Source: Clytia hemisphaerica (lineage: Eukaryota > Cnidaria > Hydrozoa > Leptothecata > Clytiidae). Taken from it: 64,000 nucleotides of DNA. Shown in pieces: positions 11,071 to 22,316 of this stretch. Where the stretch lies: contig CACVBU010000910.1 in assembly GCA_902728285.1 (NCBI GenBank), forward strand, positions 1,868,080-1,932,079, in the 5' to 3' direction. A program made the position numbers and the translations under genes. Every line of letters starts with the position of its first letter. Positions within the stretch are counted from its first letter, which is position 1. A model generated the notes under the pieces. It was not told the origin of the DNA, did not search any database, and saw nothing but the letters and a program-made list of their open reading frames with translations.

Positions 11071-14000
11071 CTGAAATAATAATAAAAACACTAATAATAA
11101 CATCAATAATTAATTTTAAGACATTCAAAACCTAAATAAAATTGAATAAGCTAAAGACTGTAACAAAAATGACTGAGTTTGATTATCTGGGATTTCAAAT
11201 AGGAAAAAAATCTGTCAAACCTTTTATGATAGCATTCAATTTGAAAAGCCAAATAATCGCAATCAATGCCACGCAACGCACAAGGAATCAAATCTTCTTG
11301 CTTCCTATCAACAACAACATCAAACATGAATTTCCACATATAACGATGATGAGCAAGGATCAAATGAAGACCACAAGGAACAATCATCATCAAATCAGCA
11401 GCATCAAATAGAAGTGGAGCCTATGATAAATTTTCAGAAAAAAAAAATTAGCTTAAAGGAACTGATAGCTGAACTTTTGCCGGCAATGAAGAAAAATATC
11501 CATCGCTATGCCGACAACAAAGAAAAATAGCAGCCAATTTGCCAGCAACAAAGAAAATTTATTTACAGTTTTTGCCGGCACTTTTTCCACCCTTTGCTGG
11601 TTATTATTATTATATTGCCGGCTACGCAAAACAGATGACTGGCAATATGTCAGTAAAAACAAAGCCGACTAATCCTGGGTAGAATTTCATGTCCTTTGAA
11701 TCACTGGTATGGTCACAAGGATGTTATAAGTTATTTTCTTGAGTCTTACTAAAATAAAAGATTTTAAAAGTTGCTTACATACTGCCCAAAATGAGCTTGT
11801 TGAAATTCTGTGAATTCCTTTGTATCGTGTTTTGGGTCTTTGCCTAGAACCTCTAGAGCTTCTTTTCCGAAACGACACATCTCCTCGATCGACTGTTTTG
11901 ATGCTGTTGTCACTGTGTCTTCGTCCCACTTGGATATCACTTTTTTGCAAAATAAACAACCAAACATGCTAGTACATGAACATTTACCAAGAACTTCTTT
12001 CACAAAGCTGAGATCAGCACAAAGTATAGGAATCACATTAAAATTCTCAGTTTTTCCATTTAAATCAACTTCAAAACCTTCTAGGAGGAGAGACTTCACC
12101 TCAGTATAGTGCTCAGCAGTATGAATTTCAACATTGATCCTTGACTCTGCACCTCTCCACAAAGATGATAACATTTGAGCATATGGAGAGTGTAATGTGT
12201 CCTTATTGTTTAAAATAGAGAAAGAAATTTGTTCTGTTGGACATTTGCTTGCTGCACGAAAATTATCCCCTGTTAAACGCAAAAACAATGTCCTGTGATC
12301 TGCACGTAAATGTCCATAGAGGGATGAATTTAGATCTTTAAGGTCTGCAAAAAATGTGTTTTGTTCATTTGGCGCTAAAAAGTTTAGTTGTTTGTACCAG
12401 AAATCATTTGAAAGATACAATTTTAAGCTCTCCTTTACTGTCCCACCAACAGAAAAGCAAACATCATCAGGGCATTTACAAAAAGATCTACGTAAATTTC
12501 CAACATTGAGACTTTTTAAGTAGCTTGTAACATTATCGTACGAGGCCAGCTCAACTTGTTCGTTACTAAGTACTTTCTTCAGATTTTTATAACCCCGTTG
12601 AGTCAAGTCGGTTTGTGAAATGAGAAGAGATGCGCTTTCCCTGATTGGAATTACTTTTCGAGGAGGGTTTTTCATAACGTTCTTGCAAATACTTCTCTTA
12701 AAATTGTCATCATCAATGATACTTTCCTGAATTATTTCAGGATGTTTCTTGAGCAAATATACGACATAGCCTGAATTTGAAAGAAAAAATATTTCTTAGA
12801 AGTTTATGTTATATAGTTTAGAAGTTACACAAAATCAGCTAGAATTGATAGAAAGGGCGAAATTGTTTTTCTTTGCTTAGTACTTAGAGGGGTATAATCA
12901 TTCTGCCATTTTCCCCTGTTTCTAAAGGTACGAAAAATCTTGTGTTTCACTAAGATCCCCTAACTTTCCAAAGCTTATTTTTCAACTACCTGAAGTCCTG
13001 GCCTTTTTCCTAGAAATGTGGCAAAGGGATTTTAGTGCGGAAACGGGAAACTTATACAAAACAACGGTAAAGGTTAAGAGTTAAGGTTATTTCGTTTATT
13101 CGATCAAAAATATCATTCAGCTTGTTGAGATCGTCTTTGTTATGTATTCGTGGATCCCGTTCCATTTGGAGTAGAGAACTGAATACAAATGATATTGAAC
13201 TGACTAACTCTCGTTCAAGAGTTAGCAATAATTAATGTTTCTTAATTAATTTTTTTTTTTATAAATTTTATTGAGTTTTTATGAAATTTTCAAGTTTCTG
13301 TTTCTTTACAGCCCGGCGCAACTACTTAGTTGTGCTATTACATTCTTTTTCAATCGGTCATTTTCGTTAGATCCTAGGTTAGACTCATTGTTACTTGCTG
13401 CTAGCTACAGTCTAGTGCCACTAGCGGTTATTGTTTTCAATTATTATTTTATTTATTTATCAAACCAAATTTACTCTAATTTATTGCCCCTATTGTAAGT
13501 ATATCTGAAATAAAATATTCACGGAAATTCAAAAAAAAAAAAAAAAAGGTTAAGAGTTACTGTTTAAAAATAGACCTTTTGCAATGACGTAATGTTGAAT
13601 ATAATTAAATAATTTCACTAACGTAAAAATTAAAAGAATTCAGTATAGACATTTACGCTTTTGTGTATTTTGTTATGATTTTTCAATTATTCAACATGAC
13701 ATTGTATTCTATAACATTAAGGTCTATTACTCGTGGCAGAATCAGACAAAAAGATAAACACTGGAGGAGGATAAATTGATAAAAACTTACTTTTGAGGTC
13801 ACCAAAACTAGCATAATCAACAATTTCATCTATCTTCTCATTTCTTTTATCCATGGACCTTTTACTCTTCAATTCACTTGTGGGCCCAGCATTTCTATAC
13901 CTAATGTTTTGAATTTCTTTGAGGGGAACTTCATCGACTTGTACTTTTACCTTCTCCAAAACTTTCAAAATATCAGCTCTGTAGAGACCAAAAAATTCAA

Positions 14001-14997
14001 AACCAGACCAGTTCTTTTTGGAAACAGCATTGATATGGGTCAACATCCGAGATACAGAGACAGAAATACTTTCAGATTCAACCCGATGATCATTTGTCTC
14101 CGTAATAAAACAAGGAGTTGGCCCAGAAGCAATGATTTTACAATAAATCAATACAGTTTCTCCATTTCGAACCTTGACACCACGACTTGAGGTAAAGCCG
14201 TTTTGTAGATAGAATGTGATACCTTTGTAGGTTTTCTCATACAATCTTGCGAATTCGCCTGTGACGCGTTTCCCATAACAACTTACACCAATCCACGTAC
14301 AGCATTCTTGGAAATCAAGATTAGAATTCAATGTTTCATTTTTATCCATCTGTGGGGTACTGATAATTTTACCAGATAAGTTGTTGGTCGAAGATGATGA
14401 AGATTCACTTGCTGAGGATGAACAAAGTAAATCTTGCACCTCCTTACGATCCAAACCAAAAAATTTAGCACCAGGCCACCTTTTAGTGGTCTTAACCTTT
14501 AATACATTTAAAATGGCATTTGAAGCAGTAGTTATTTTTAATGAGGTTACATTTCTACCCAAAATAACATTCTCGGGCTCCTCCACAATACTGATGATTC
14601 CTTTATCAACATTGACTTTCTGAGATGCTACATTGAAAATAGGTAGTCCAAGAAAACTTTTACTTATAGAACAAATAACTTTGTAATAGCTGTCCTCTCC
14701 TTTTACTAATCTTGTGGATTTGTATCCGTCTGTAAAAATACCATTTTTGAACTGCCATCCTTCACCTTGAACTTTTCTGCCTTTAGCAACACAAGCAAGC
14801 CAAAATACTTTTAATTTTTCATTGACTAGAAACTTTTCCATTTCTCTAAGAAGTATAAAAGCAAATTTAAATAATGAACTATGAAAATCCAGAAAACAAC
14901 TACTTCCACCATTTCCACCATTTTCATCTAAGGATGAACCAAAACAATCCTTCCTTCCCTTCCGCCGCTTAAAATAAATCCCGCGAAAATCTACCAT
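10413..14997 (-). CDS. Intact four-exon RAG1/Transib-superfamily recombinase-like gene, 1,018 aa
   Basis: The CDS joins 14997-13791, 12770-11779, 11420-11221 and 11070-10413 on the minus strand (3,057 nt, no internal stop). All three introns have GT/AG ends and the splice phases match. The start ATG has context CAAGATGG. Residues 1-400 hold two related modules of unknown fold. From about 410 the protein follows the RAG1/Transib core: D571 in TGDNF followed by TEQISFSIL; D655 in ADLSFVKEVLG followed by CLFC (C674, C677); a helix with LHLILAHHRYMWKFMFDVV; then YCLGKLT...H-L-R-E-H-I-P, and E933 in GEHLNKRIK. A C-terminal zinc knuckle (C982, C985, H990, C997) resembles the CX2CX3GHXnC tail of invertebrate RAG1-like proteins and Transib. 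Family assignment rests on remembered motif order, not on a search. I saw no terminal inverted repeats or target duplication around the gene, so it reads as a resident gene or a domesticated transposase. No RAG2-like Kelch gene was seen nearby. Confidence 0.75.
11221..11420 (-). CDS. RAG1-like gene exon 3: linker helix region
   Basis: Encodes residues 734-799 plus two bases of codon 800. The acceptor is tttatcatag; the donor is AAAAG|GTTTGA. It contains PCGLHLILAHHRYMWKFMFD, which corresponds in position to the helix after the first zinc cysteine pair in RAG1. Confidence 0.7.
11421..11778 (-). other. Intron 2 of the RAG1-like gene
   Basis: Bounded by GTAAGC (donor) and tatcatag (acceptor). 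It contains a short locally repetitive tract around 11470-11650 in which gccggcaa/ttgccggc and caacaaagaaaa recur, possibly a remnant of a small repeat. No coding signal. Confidence 0.6.
11779..12770 (-). CDS. RAG1-like gene exon 2: core with first two catalytic aspartates
   Basis: Encodes residues 403-733. The acceptor is TTTCAAATTCAG at 12771-12782; the donor TAT|GTAAGC ends the exon in phase 0. It holds the candidate catalytic D571 (TGDNF) and D655 (CADLS), the C674/C677 pair (CLFC), and a further cysteine group near 500-507 (CKCPDDVC). Confidence 0.75.
13085..13547 (+). mobile_element. Poly(A) retrocopy inserted in intron 1, with 12-bp target duplication
   Basis: The insert ends in 17 A residues (13531-13547), 18 nt after an AATAAA signal. 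It is flanked by direct repeats GGTTAAGAGTTA (about 13072-13083 and 13548-13559). These are the marks of LINE-type target-primed reverse transcription of a polyadenylated RNA. The 75-codon frame inside (13271-13498) is hydrophobic and not recognised. It may be a 5'-truncated LINE 3' end, a SINE or a processed pseudogene. Confidence 0.85.
13791..14997 (-). CDS. RAG1-like gene exon 1: duplicated N-terminal module
   Basis: Encodes residues 1-402. Two modules, about 62-191 and 231-347, each begin with a tryptophan block followed by G-x-x-V-x-G-E (FWLACVAKGRKVQGE; TWIGVSCYGKRVTGE). Each ends with the same signature (RWPGAKFFGLDRKEVQDLL; NWSGFEFFGLYRADILKVL). A serine-rich linker separates them. 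The function is unknown; DNA or protein binding would be a guess. The donor is AAAA|GTAAGT at 13790-13785, phase 1. Confidence 0.75.
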
Positions 14998-14999
14998 CT

Positions 15000-15294
15000 T
15001 GAATATTTTATCGGCAGATCAAAACAGATAAGAGATCCCTCGATCCCTTCCTCATCCCGGGTGAGATCCCTCTAAAAAAAGTTTGAATTGTCGAGCCTAT
15101 AGGGCTTTCATTAGTGGTCTTTCTTGCATATTTAACAGATTTATTAGCATAAATTCAAAAATGACATAAATTAGAGTGCTTCCGTGTATTTTTCTCTCAA
15201 AAAATAACAAATACCGGTACTTTGGAGTTAGCCTCTCCAAATCGAAATACGGAACTTTAGTTATCCCCGCAAACCCCAAAGATCGCCGTGTGTT
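15000..15294. other. Upstream region of the RAG1-like gene
   Basis: Presumed promoter and 5' UTR of the minus-strand gene at 14997. Contains a short repeated word (gatccctc) at 15034-15072. No heptamer-like or inverted terminal sequence pairing with the 3' side of the gene was seen. Confidence 0.35.
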
Positions 15295-15657
15295 TCAACT
15301 TTTGCAATCAGATATGGCGTTCCAAAATAATAACACATATTCAATGCAAAAAATGATAATCAAAATATCACAAAAAGTCCAATTAGTATTGATTTTTTTG
15401 GCAATTTGAATATCTCTATTCAACTTATTGCTTAAAAACCTCCTGAATCGTACAGATGTGTAAATGATAATACAGTAACGGAAGACAATTACTATTGCTG
15501 GCAATATGAATACGACCACAAAAACAAAGAAGAGAGCATAATATCTTTTATCCTCCCAAAAGAATCTCAAACCAGCCGTTATTATACCAATACCCCGAAC
15601 AATGTTGTTTAGACTGTTATGTCTAAAGGCAAACTTGGCAGCCAACATTCTGATCAA
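15295..15657 (-). pseudogene. Possible rhodopsin-type GPCR fragment (TM5-TM6)
   Basis: A 120-codon frame with two strongly hydrophobic helices. The first (ALFFVFVVVFILPAIVIVF) contains a proline and is followed by a basic loop, as in TM5 and intracellular loop 3. The second is CDILIIIFCIEYVLLFWN. Helices 1-4 and 7 and the DRY, CWxP and NPxxY motifs are absent, so if this is a receptor it is a remnant. Another two-helix membrane protein is equally possible. Confidence 0.3.
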
Positions 15658-15788
15658 TACTGATTGCTGTTAGTAATAAAATTGAGGTTTTACTAAAGAG
15701 GACATCCAAATAATGAGTTAAATTCATAAATGATATGTTCATGTGTCATGAAATCTATAACGAAAGAAAAACTTTGCCACAAAATATG

Positions 15789-16044
15789 TTTATTCCTAAC
15801 TTCAGTTGAGCTAGAATCTGACAATGTCTGTATGCCTGTCCAAAGACTTTGAGGCAGCCTGGAGATTTCAAAAATTGTTCGATTTGGCTGAAATTTTGCA
15901 TACTTGTTCCTTGGGTGAATATCTGGGGGTGTTTTTCATTCTTCAAAAATTTTGATTTTTGGGGCCCGGGGACGAGTTTTTCACCAAAACGAGGCTGAGA
16001 CTTAAAACTTTGCACACTTGTTCCTTAAAATGTTACAATTGGGC
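15789..16044 (-). repeat. Dispersed repeat, copy 1 (inverse of 40178-40495)
   Basis: On the minus strand this matches the segment at 40178-40495: gcccaattgta, gaacaagtgtg, ttcagccaaatc, ccccagatattcacccaa and cagacattgtcagatt occur in the same order. Copy 1 has lost part of the first internal subunit. It has no intact coding capacity. Confidence 0.8.
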
Positions 16045-16513
16045 TTTTATCATCCAGAAAAATTTTTAAATGTCATTCAAGCTGCCCAAATATTAGTCAC
16101 TTAGGTATGTACCATATTGAAGTATTCTGATAATAGAGCAACTACGATGCAAAAATGGTGCAAAAGTATTAGTCAGTAGTCAGTATTTTTAGCTCTCGAA
16201 GCTTTTGTAGGGTATCAGTAACCGTGAAATTAGACAACATAATAGTCGGCGTCAGTTGCATTGTTTTTTAGACACTTAAAAATTGCGATCAAGTCTGATC
16301 TTTCTCCCAGAGTAATAACAAATGTCTTATTAAACGTTATTTGGTTCCTGTTTTAATTTGATCCATATGAGCTCAACTCAGGACGTACGTAGTTAAAGAC
16401 AAGAATTACGAGATTAGTTAACTGTCATGTTGGTGTAGCTTACTTGGAAGAAGAAGCGATGCAGTTCAATAGAAGCCCAGGATTTTCGATTCTTGGTGTT
16501 CCTTTGAAATATA

Positions 16514-16779
16514 TTAGATGTAGAGCACTTTTACAATCAAATTGCATACTTCATGCTCCAACCTGAAGAAAAAGTGAAAAAGACTGTAGCTAGGTCCAAT
16601 TCCGATGGAGTGATCAAAATAAAACAACGATACAAATAAGACAAAATATGTACGATATACTTGCTGGATGTTTGTCTAAAATTTGTCAAAAATAATGTAT
16701 CCATGAAGAAAAGTTTTCCAGACCAGTCAAAACATCCAAGGACAGAGTTTGATTTGAAAGCCCATTTCTGGGATGCCAT
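16514..16779 (-). CDS. Possible small two-exon gene, 55 aa
   Basis: An ATG at 16779 in good context (CAAGATGG) opens MASQKWAFKSNSVLGC and so on. Joining 16779-16661 to 16562-16514 uses GTATATC and cttcag splice sites and gives 55 codons ending in TAA. The first segment alone also stays open for 80 codons. No domain was recognised; the splice signals are the only support. Confidence 0.25.
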
Positions 16780-18906
16780 CTTGAATCATTGTTTTCCTTT
16801 AATGTGGTGAAAAACGCGCGCAATGATTTTTGCATTTTTTAGGCATACTCAAGCCGCGCACATAAACGCGACCGCTTTCAAGTTTGTTTCGAAGATCAGG
16901 TGGATCTTCAAAAGAAACTTGAAAGCCTTCGCGAAAAAGAAAAAGGCGTTTTAAGAAAAATTCCCCTAGAAACGGGAAATTTTAAAAAGACTTGCCTGTC
17001 TCCACTTTACATGACACTTTCAGTAGTTTCCAGACGTTAATTCATAGATCAATTTATATTTCAAAGGCAAAACCCAATGATGACCAAATAAACCTGTAAA
17101 AAGGCTTGTATACTCTTGATTTTCGAACTTTGAAAATTAAAAACGAAAAAAATAATACCGCTTTTTAAAAACCAGACTAGTTAAATTGAAAAGTTGTTGG
17201 GAATGAATTGGACTCGTGTTTATTGCCAAACCACACAAACATTCTCCACGTTGTTTCAGTTCATCTGAATCAAAATGACTAATGACTATAAAACTTTGTG
17301 AATGATTTAGCGGTTTTCTTTATAACCATCTTAGCGTCTTTTACCAATTCGTTTTCAAAGATGCAAAGCAAACGATAACTGTATTCTCGAAATACAATAG
17401 TGACATACATAGTCACAAATTTCCTCAGCATTTCCATCATTCGCTGGTTTTGATGACATCAGTTTTTCCTTGACAGAGCGTGCTAGTTTTCCAACTGAAG
17501 TACCGGGTTCACGGAGATTGTGAAATCACTGCGATCTTTAGAGTAATGTTTAATAATCGGGGAAATCGAAAGTCTATTTTTGTAAAAAGTGCTGTAAAAG
17601 TTCTTAAAAGGACCCCATTCTTTGGGTGAATAAAGCCCTAGTATGTACAATTTCAACACAAAACTTTTTTTTTTAAGATTGTGGTTCAAAATCGGATAAT
17701 TTTGGAAATGTTTACTTTCAGCTCCCTCAATATCCCACCACATCCTGCGTGAGCTCCCTCAAAATCGGAATTGGAATTATTCCGGACTGGAAAGGAGTAG
17801 AACTTTGAAATTTTCACTGTAAATTCGCTTTTTAGTTCTTCTACGGATAAAGGAAAAATGATCTCTTTAGACATCGTCGATTTTTCTTTATGGCCAAAAT
17901 TGAACATTTTTGAATCCGATTTAAGATCGCCGTGAATGGATATACAATGGCTTCCTCAAACACATTTGTTAAGTATGTGATTCCTCCTTGGATTGATTCC
18001 AAGAAGTGAGAGATGGAATTTGATTAAAATCGCTTGGATATGGATTTATGATAGAAAGAAATTTTGTAAGTCAAAGACTTTTTCAGTGTCAATCCACTTA
18101 AGTTCCTTTATAATAAATTACATGAATATCATATGAATAATGATTTCATTTATCTGGTTGACTGGTTTTTTATTTTGTGTTGTTTTTTTTTAATTAGAAT
18201 CACTATTAAATTTGCTCTAAATTCTGTTGTTTTTGATTGGCTTTTATTCTACCTGGGAAATCCTGAAATTCCGACCCCACTGTGTATTCCAGAGAATTCA
18301 CATTTGAGGACAACCCACGCTTGTTTCTCGAAACCATACCAAGTTCCGGGATCTTGTCCACTTTTCTTAGCTTGCATGCCTGTTTCCATATCCTTACCTT
18401 ACAGGGAGACTCCATATTGAACTCTAACCGTATAGAATATTTCTACTGAAAATTGAGTTATTTGAGGATAACCTACGTTTGATCCTCAAATTCTGCAGTT
18501 TGGAAAAATTGTTCGTTTTTACTGCCATCGGAAAAACGGAAATTCTGCAACGCCTTTGTTTGTCGAATTGACGCCCCTTTTCCGTGTTTATACCGGTGAA
18601 ATCCTAATCCTTACCGTATTCTCGAAATTTTCGTATACTGTAATTTCCTGTCTGTTTTCCGAGTTTTAACCGTTTCCGAAAACTTACCTTACCGCATTCA
18701 GGAAATTCCGCGTGTTTTCAGTTTACTTCTAAAGCTTTTTACCGTCAAGTTCTTACCGTATCTCCGAATACCGCATTCTGTCTGTTACCATTCCAAACGT
18801 TTGAATTTCTCCTTATCTGTAACTCCTGTTTCGTATCGTTGTTCCACATATACCATATTCCATCAAAAATAATCTCAAAATTTTTCTGGCAGGAAAACTA
18901 CAAGAA
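16780..18906. other. Long stretch without a recognised gene
   Basis: Frames at 17483-17907 (minus) and 18133-18420 (both strands) have no recognisable domain. The 17730-17765 region repeats gagctccctcaa(t/a)atc. The 18450-18870 part is rich in short degenerate ccgt/ttcc/gaaa words. I see nothing here to support a gene. Confidence 0.4.
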
Positions 18907-19414
18907 ATGGAGGAAATCAAGCACTCAGCAGAAATAATGACGGAGACATCAAAGAAAACATGCGCCGAAATTACTAAGAAGCACAAAGACTTAAGATCTG
19001 CCGATGATCAAAAACGGAAGGAAGAAAGTGAGAAGAGAGAGATGGACTCTATAAAACTAAATATTATCGTTCACGGGTTTCTCGAATATTCAGGCCCATA
19101 TAAGGTAGAAGAAGAAAATTGGAGAAAATGTGACATAATTCGGTTCAAGATCACAGATCATTTCACAATTAACGAACGGAAAAAGATAAAGCAGATGCAC
19201 GAACAAGCAAAGAAAATAAACTAAAAACAATAAAGACTTCAACTGGCGCGTAAGAGGAAGCCTACGAACAAAACAACGCATCGTTAAAAAATTACAAAAT
19301 CAAACCAACATATCGTCAAAATATAATGAACAAAAATACACTACAGCAGAAATCGTCAGCGATCGGGCATCAACAGATGGCGTAAACTATTCCGCTACAG
19401 ATGATGATGAATGA
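18907..19414 (+). pseudogene. LINE ORF1-like fragment (L1-type RNA-binding region)
   Basis: The frame at 18907-19224 has a charged, coiled-coil-like start, then SIKLNIIVHGFLE...DIIRFKITDHFTI. That is the style of the RRM-like region of L1/Tx-type ORF1 proteins. A shifted frame downstream to the TGA at 19412-19414 (FNWRVRGSLRTKQRIVKKLQ and an acidic end, ATDDDE) looks like the C-terminal continuation, so there is a frameshift near 19200. No reverse transcriptase is adjacent. Confidence 0.45.
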
Positions 19415-20000
19415 TTTATTTTGTAAATAGGCAGTCGAACTCTATTAGCTTTAAAGCTAGTACAGATATGATTTTGTTGTTACTTAAGCTACGACAGCTT
19501 CGTGTATTATGTTTTGTTGAATATCATGTGATCAAGTGATCAGACTTATTCAGCATTTATTATCGCAAAGCATTATTGTAATAATGGTAGACCGAGTTGC
19601 GAAACATATATTATATCTCGCGTTAGTAAACAAACACGCACGTTACCACTTATTAATTATCACAGGTTTTTGAACATGCATGCACATGCGGGTGGCTTAC
19701 GGTAAACGTAACATCATGGATTTATTATAGAGACTCTGGATAAACATCGAATGAAACGGTGGAGAGCGAAGTATTGTATTTCCATTGTTTCAGAAAACAA
19801 TCGATGTACAGGCTTTGTTCGCAAAGGACAACTGTCATGGCGGCTCGAAGGACTCTTATTTCTTAAATGATCTCTAACTTTATCTATTCATACTTTTGCT
19901 GGCGAAAAGTTTGGAAATAAATGCTAGTATACCAACCGGATACATTTATGAAATCTGGTATGAGAAAAACATCACCAGACAAATAAAATCAAAGAAGATA
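19415..20000. other. Stretch without a recognised gene
   Basis: Mixed sequence between the ORF1-like fragment and the next element. Nothing coding or repeated was recognised. Confidence 0.35.
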
Positions 20001-20882
20001 CGGTTAGTGTAAAACGCAGGTCACAGGTCACAGGTCACGGGTCACAGGTCACAGGTCATACAAATTACAGACCGGAAAACTATAACGCACTCGTAACATA
20101 CAACCCATAACATAAGCTTAGACATAAATATTAGATGTAATGTAAATGTAATATTAAAATATGTTATTTAGAAGACTTAAATGACAAATCATCAACCCAA
20201 AATATTGAAAACAAATGACACTTAAATTATGTAAATAATGATGTTATCTCAAAGTATGAGGTTTTGTACACCAATTAACAATAAAATATTCTTCGTGCAT
20301 AATAGGATGCTGATACTGCAAGTGGATATAGATTGACAGGTTTCGAAATCAAGAAATACTCCAAGAGAGCTGTTTTAGAGAGATGAAAATAGTGACGTCA
20401 TTTTATCAAAAGTACAAAGCAGGGGATAAAAATGTTGAAACATTTATAAAATATAAGCTCATTGACACTATTTTCATCAATTCTTGTTATCATACCCAAG
20501 GTGATGCAGGAGATAAAATGAGATACGACATAGTGATTGTGAAATAGCTATTTTCCTGATAGGAGGCTGTTCAAAGCAAAGGTGAGATCGATATTCGAAT
20601 ATTTCTTTATTCTTTGTATATCACATACGTACGTAACATTCGACATGATATTTTGTTTACATATGTGATATAGATGTAATATATAATACAAGTATTACAG
20701 GTCCGTGTTATACACGGCATAAAACGCGAAATCACGTGGTAAGCACTTGGGTAGATTTTTAGCTTTAAAATAGTTCTAGATCAATAAAATACCTCTGTAT
20801 TGGCAAATGATGTATTTATGATTTGTAAGAGGAAAGATATCAAATTGACAGTGACTTGGATTGCTGTGTTTTACACTAACCG
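20001..20882. mobile_element. Non-autonomous TIR element, about 0.88 kb
   Basis: Ends are CGGTTAGTGTAAAACGCAG (left) and the inverted CTGTGTTTTACACTAACCG (right), one mismatch in 19. Just inside the left end, 20019-20058 carries five to six copies of (GG)GTCACA. Flanks (AAGAAGATa / AAGAAAAT) could be a decayed 8-bp duplication, which would fit hAT. No transposase is encoded. Confidence 0.6.
20019..20058. repeat. Tandem gtcacag repeats
   Basis: Repeats of ggtcaca (one copy gggtcaca) lie head to tail just inside the left terminus of the TIR element. Subterminal repeats of this kind can be transposase binding sites. Confidence 0.8.
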
Positions 20883-22316
20883 AAGAAAATGCTTATAATG
20901 ACACGAAATTGGGAAAATACAACGAAGAGCTGAGATTAACATGACAGCTCCACTGTGGTATGAAAATCTTTTGGTGGCACAGTGGATATTTTGAAGTTGA
21001 ATTTTAAATATTTCTGGTGTCAATACTCAATTTCTTATACATAGCATGTTTTTGCATTTTTCTCGCAATTTAAAACGTCATAACGACCTATAATTAGCAA
21101 GTAACTAGAAGAGTTTGAATCTCAGAGGAGAACTTAAAGTCTCATTTGGGAATTGGATAAGTGTAATTGATGATAAATGCAATTAGAATGCCATGAAGAA
21201 TCACTTTAGTGGTGGAAGGAGAGTGAACAATACTGTCATTACTGCGGACAAGAGTTGCACATGAGAAATTGGCAAAAATCAGTCAGTTGTTTTTCCAGTG
21301 TCTATAATAACTCCTTGGTAACATTAAATTCTTTCAGGCTTATAAAAAAACACTCAATAAATATCTTTTTACTAGAGAGCAGAGCATTTACGCATATCTT
21401 TATAGCCGGAGATTCGTTCTTATGTATTACAAAAGAGGTATTGTCAAACAAAATTTCTTTTGTATAGTTCGATAGTTGTTGTGATCTATATCCTGAAATT
21501 TCATTTTGCATAAATACTGAAAAAATTTTCATTTATAGTGGGTGATAGCCTAAAAAGTAAATTGATTTGGATAAAATGAAAATCTATTTTGAAATTGATT
21601 TTTTTACGAGATTAAATTAATTCGATTTGAACTCAATTGGAATATTATTTTAAAAATATCTCAATTTAGAAATAATTAGTTTTTTTGTTTTTTTTTTCAT
21701 TAAAAGAACTACTTGGCATTCTTCAGAATCCATGTACCGAAAGTATAATTTGAAAAATGAAAAATGACAATTTTCATTTTTTTAATAAAAGAAAAAAGGA
21801 GTGTGAAATCTATTTTCGAAAAAATAGAATATGAATTTATTAATATTTTCTATGGTAGTCAGTCTGGCAGTGAATAAAGAGCTGATATCATGAATAATAT
21901 AAGAATCGATGACTTGATTACCGTCCATAAAACTATTCTGTCGCGCTAATAACTTGTCACCTAGAGTAAGCAGTGATTATTTATCTGATTTGGTCAATGT
22001 TCATGAGGTAAGTTTAATTTTTTAATGCATGAATTGTTTAAGGAAGGTTATCTATTCATAATTTTTTATGTAAAATCTGAAAGTTTAGCCCACGCTCAGT
22101 TGGTCTGGTCTTCTTAGAAATAATTTGGCTTATGATTCTCGCGGAATAAACAAGTATAACCATTTCATTAATGTTCAGGGGAAAATCGAAAAATGATTTG
22201 GAAACCCAAACAAAGTGTTCGGTATAATAATCTGACTCTGAATCTTATCTATTCTCAATTTAACTTATGGAAGGAAAATGCTTACTGGTTACACCAGGCA
22301 CAAAAAGAAATTAACC
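20883..22316. other. Stretch without a recognised gene
   Basis: AT-rich. Overlapping frames on both strands at 21255-21532 show no domain. 21540-21860 is rich in attttcattttt-type words. Nothing else is supported. Confidence 0.35.

Noticed and set aside
10300-15700. CACAGTG/CACAATG-type termini (RSS or Transib ends) around the RAG1-like gene
   Set aside because: No paired inverted heptamer-like ends with a 5-bp duplication were seen by eye. Recorded as absent, not proven absent.
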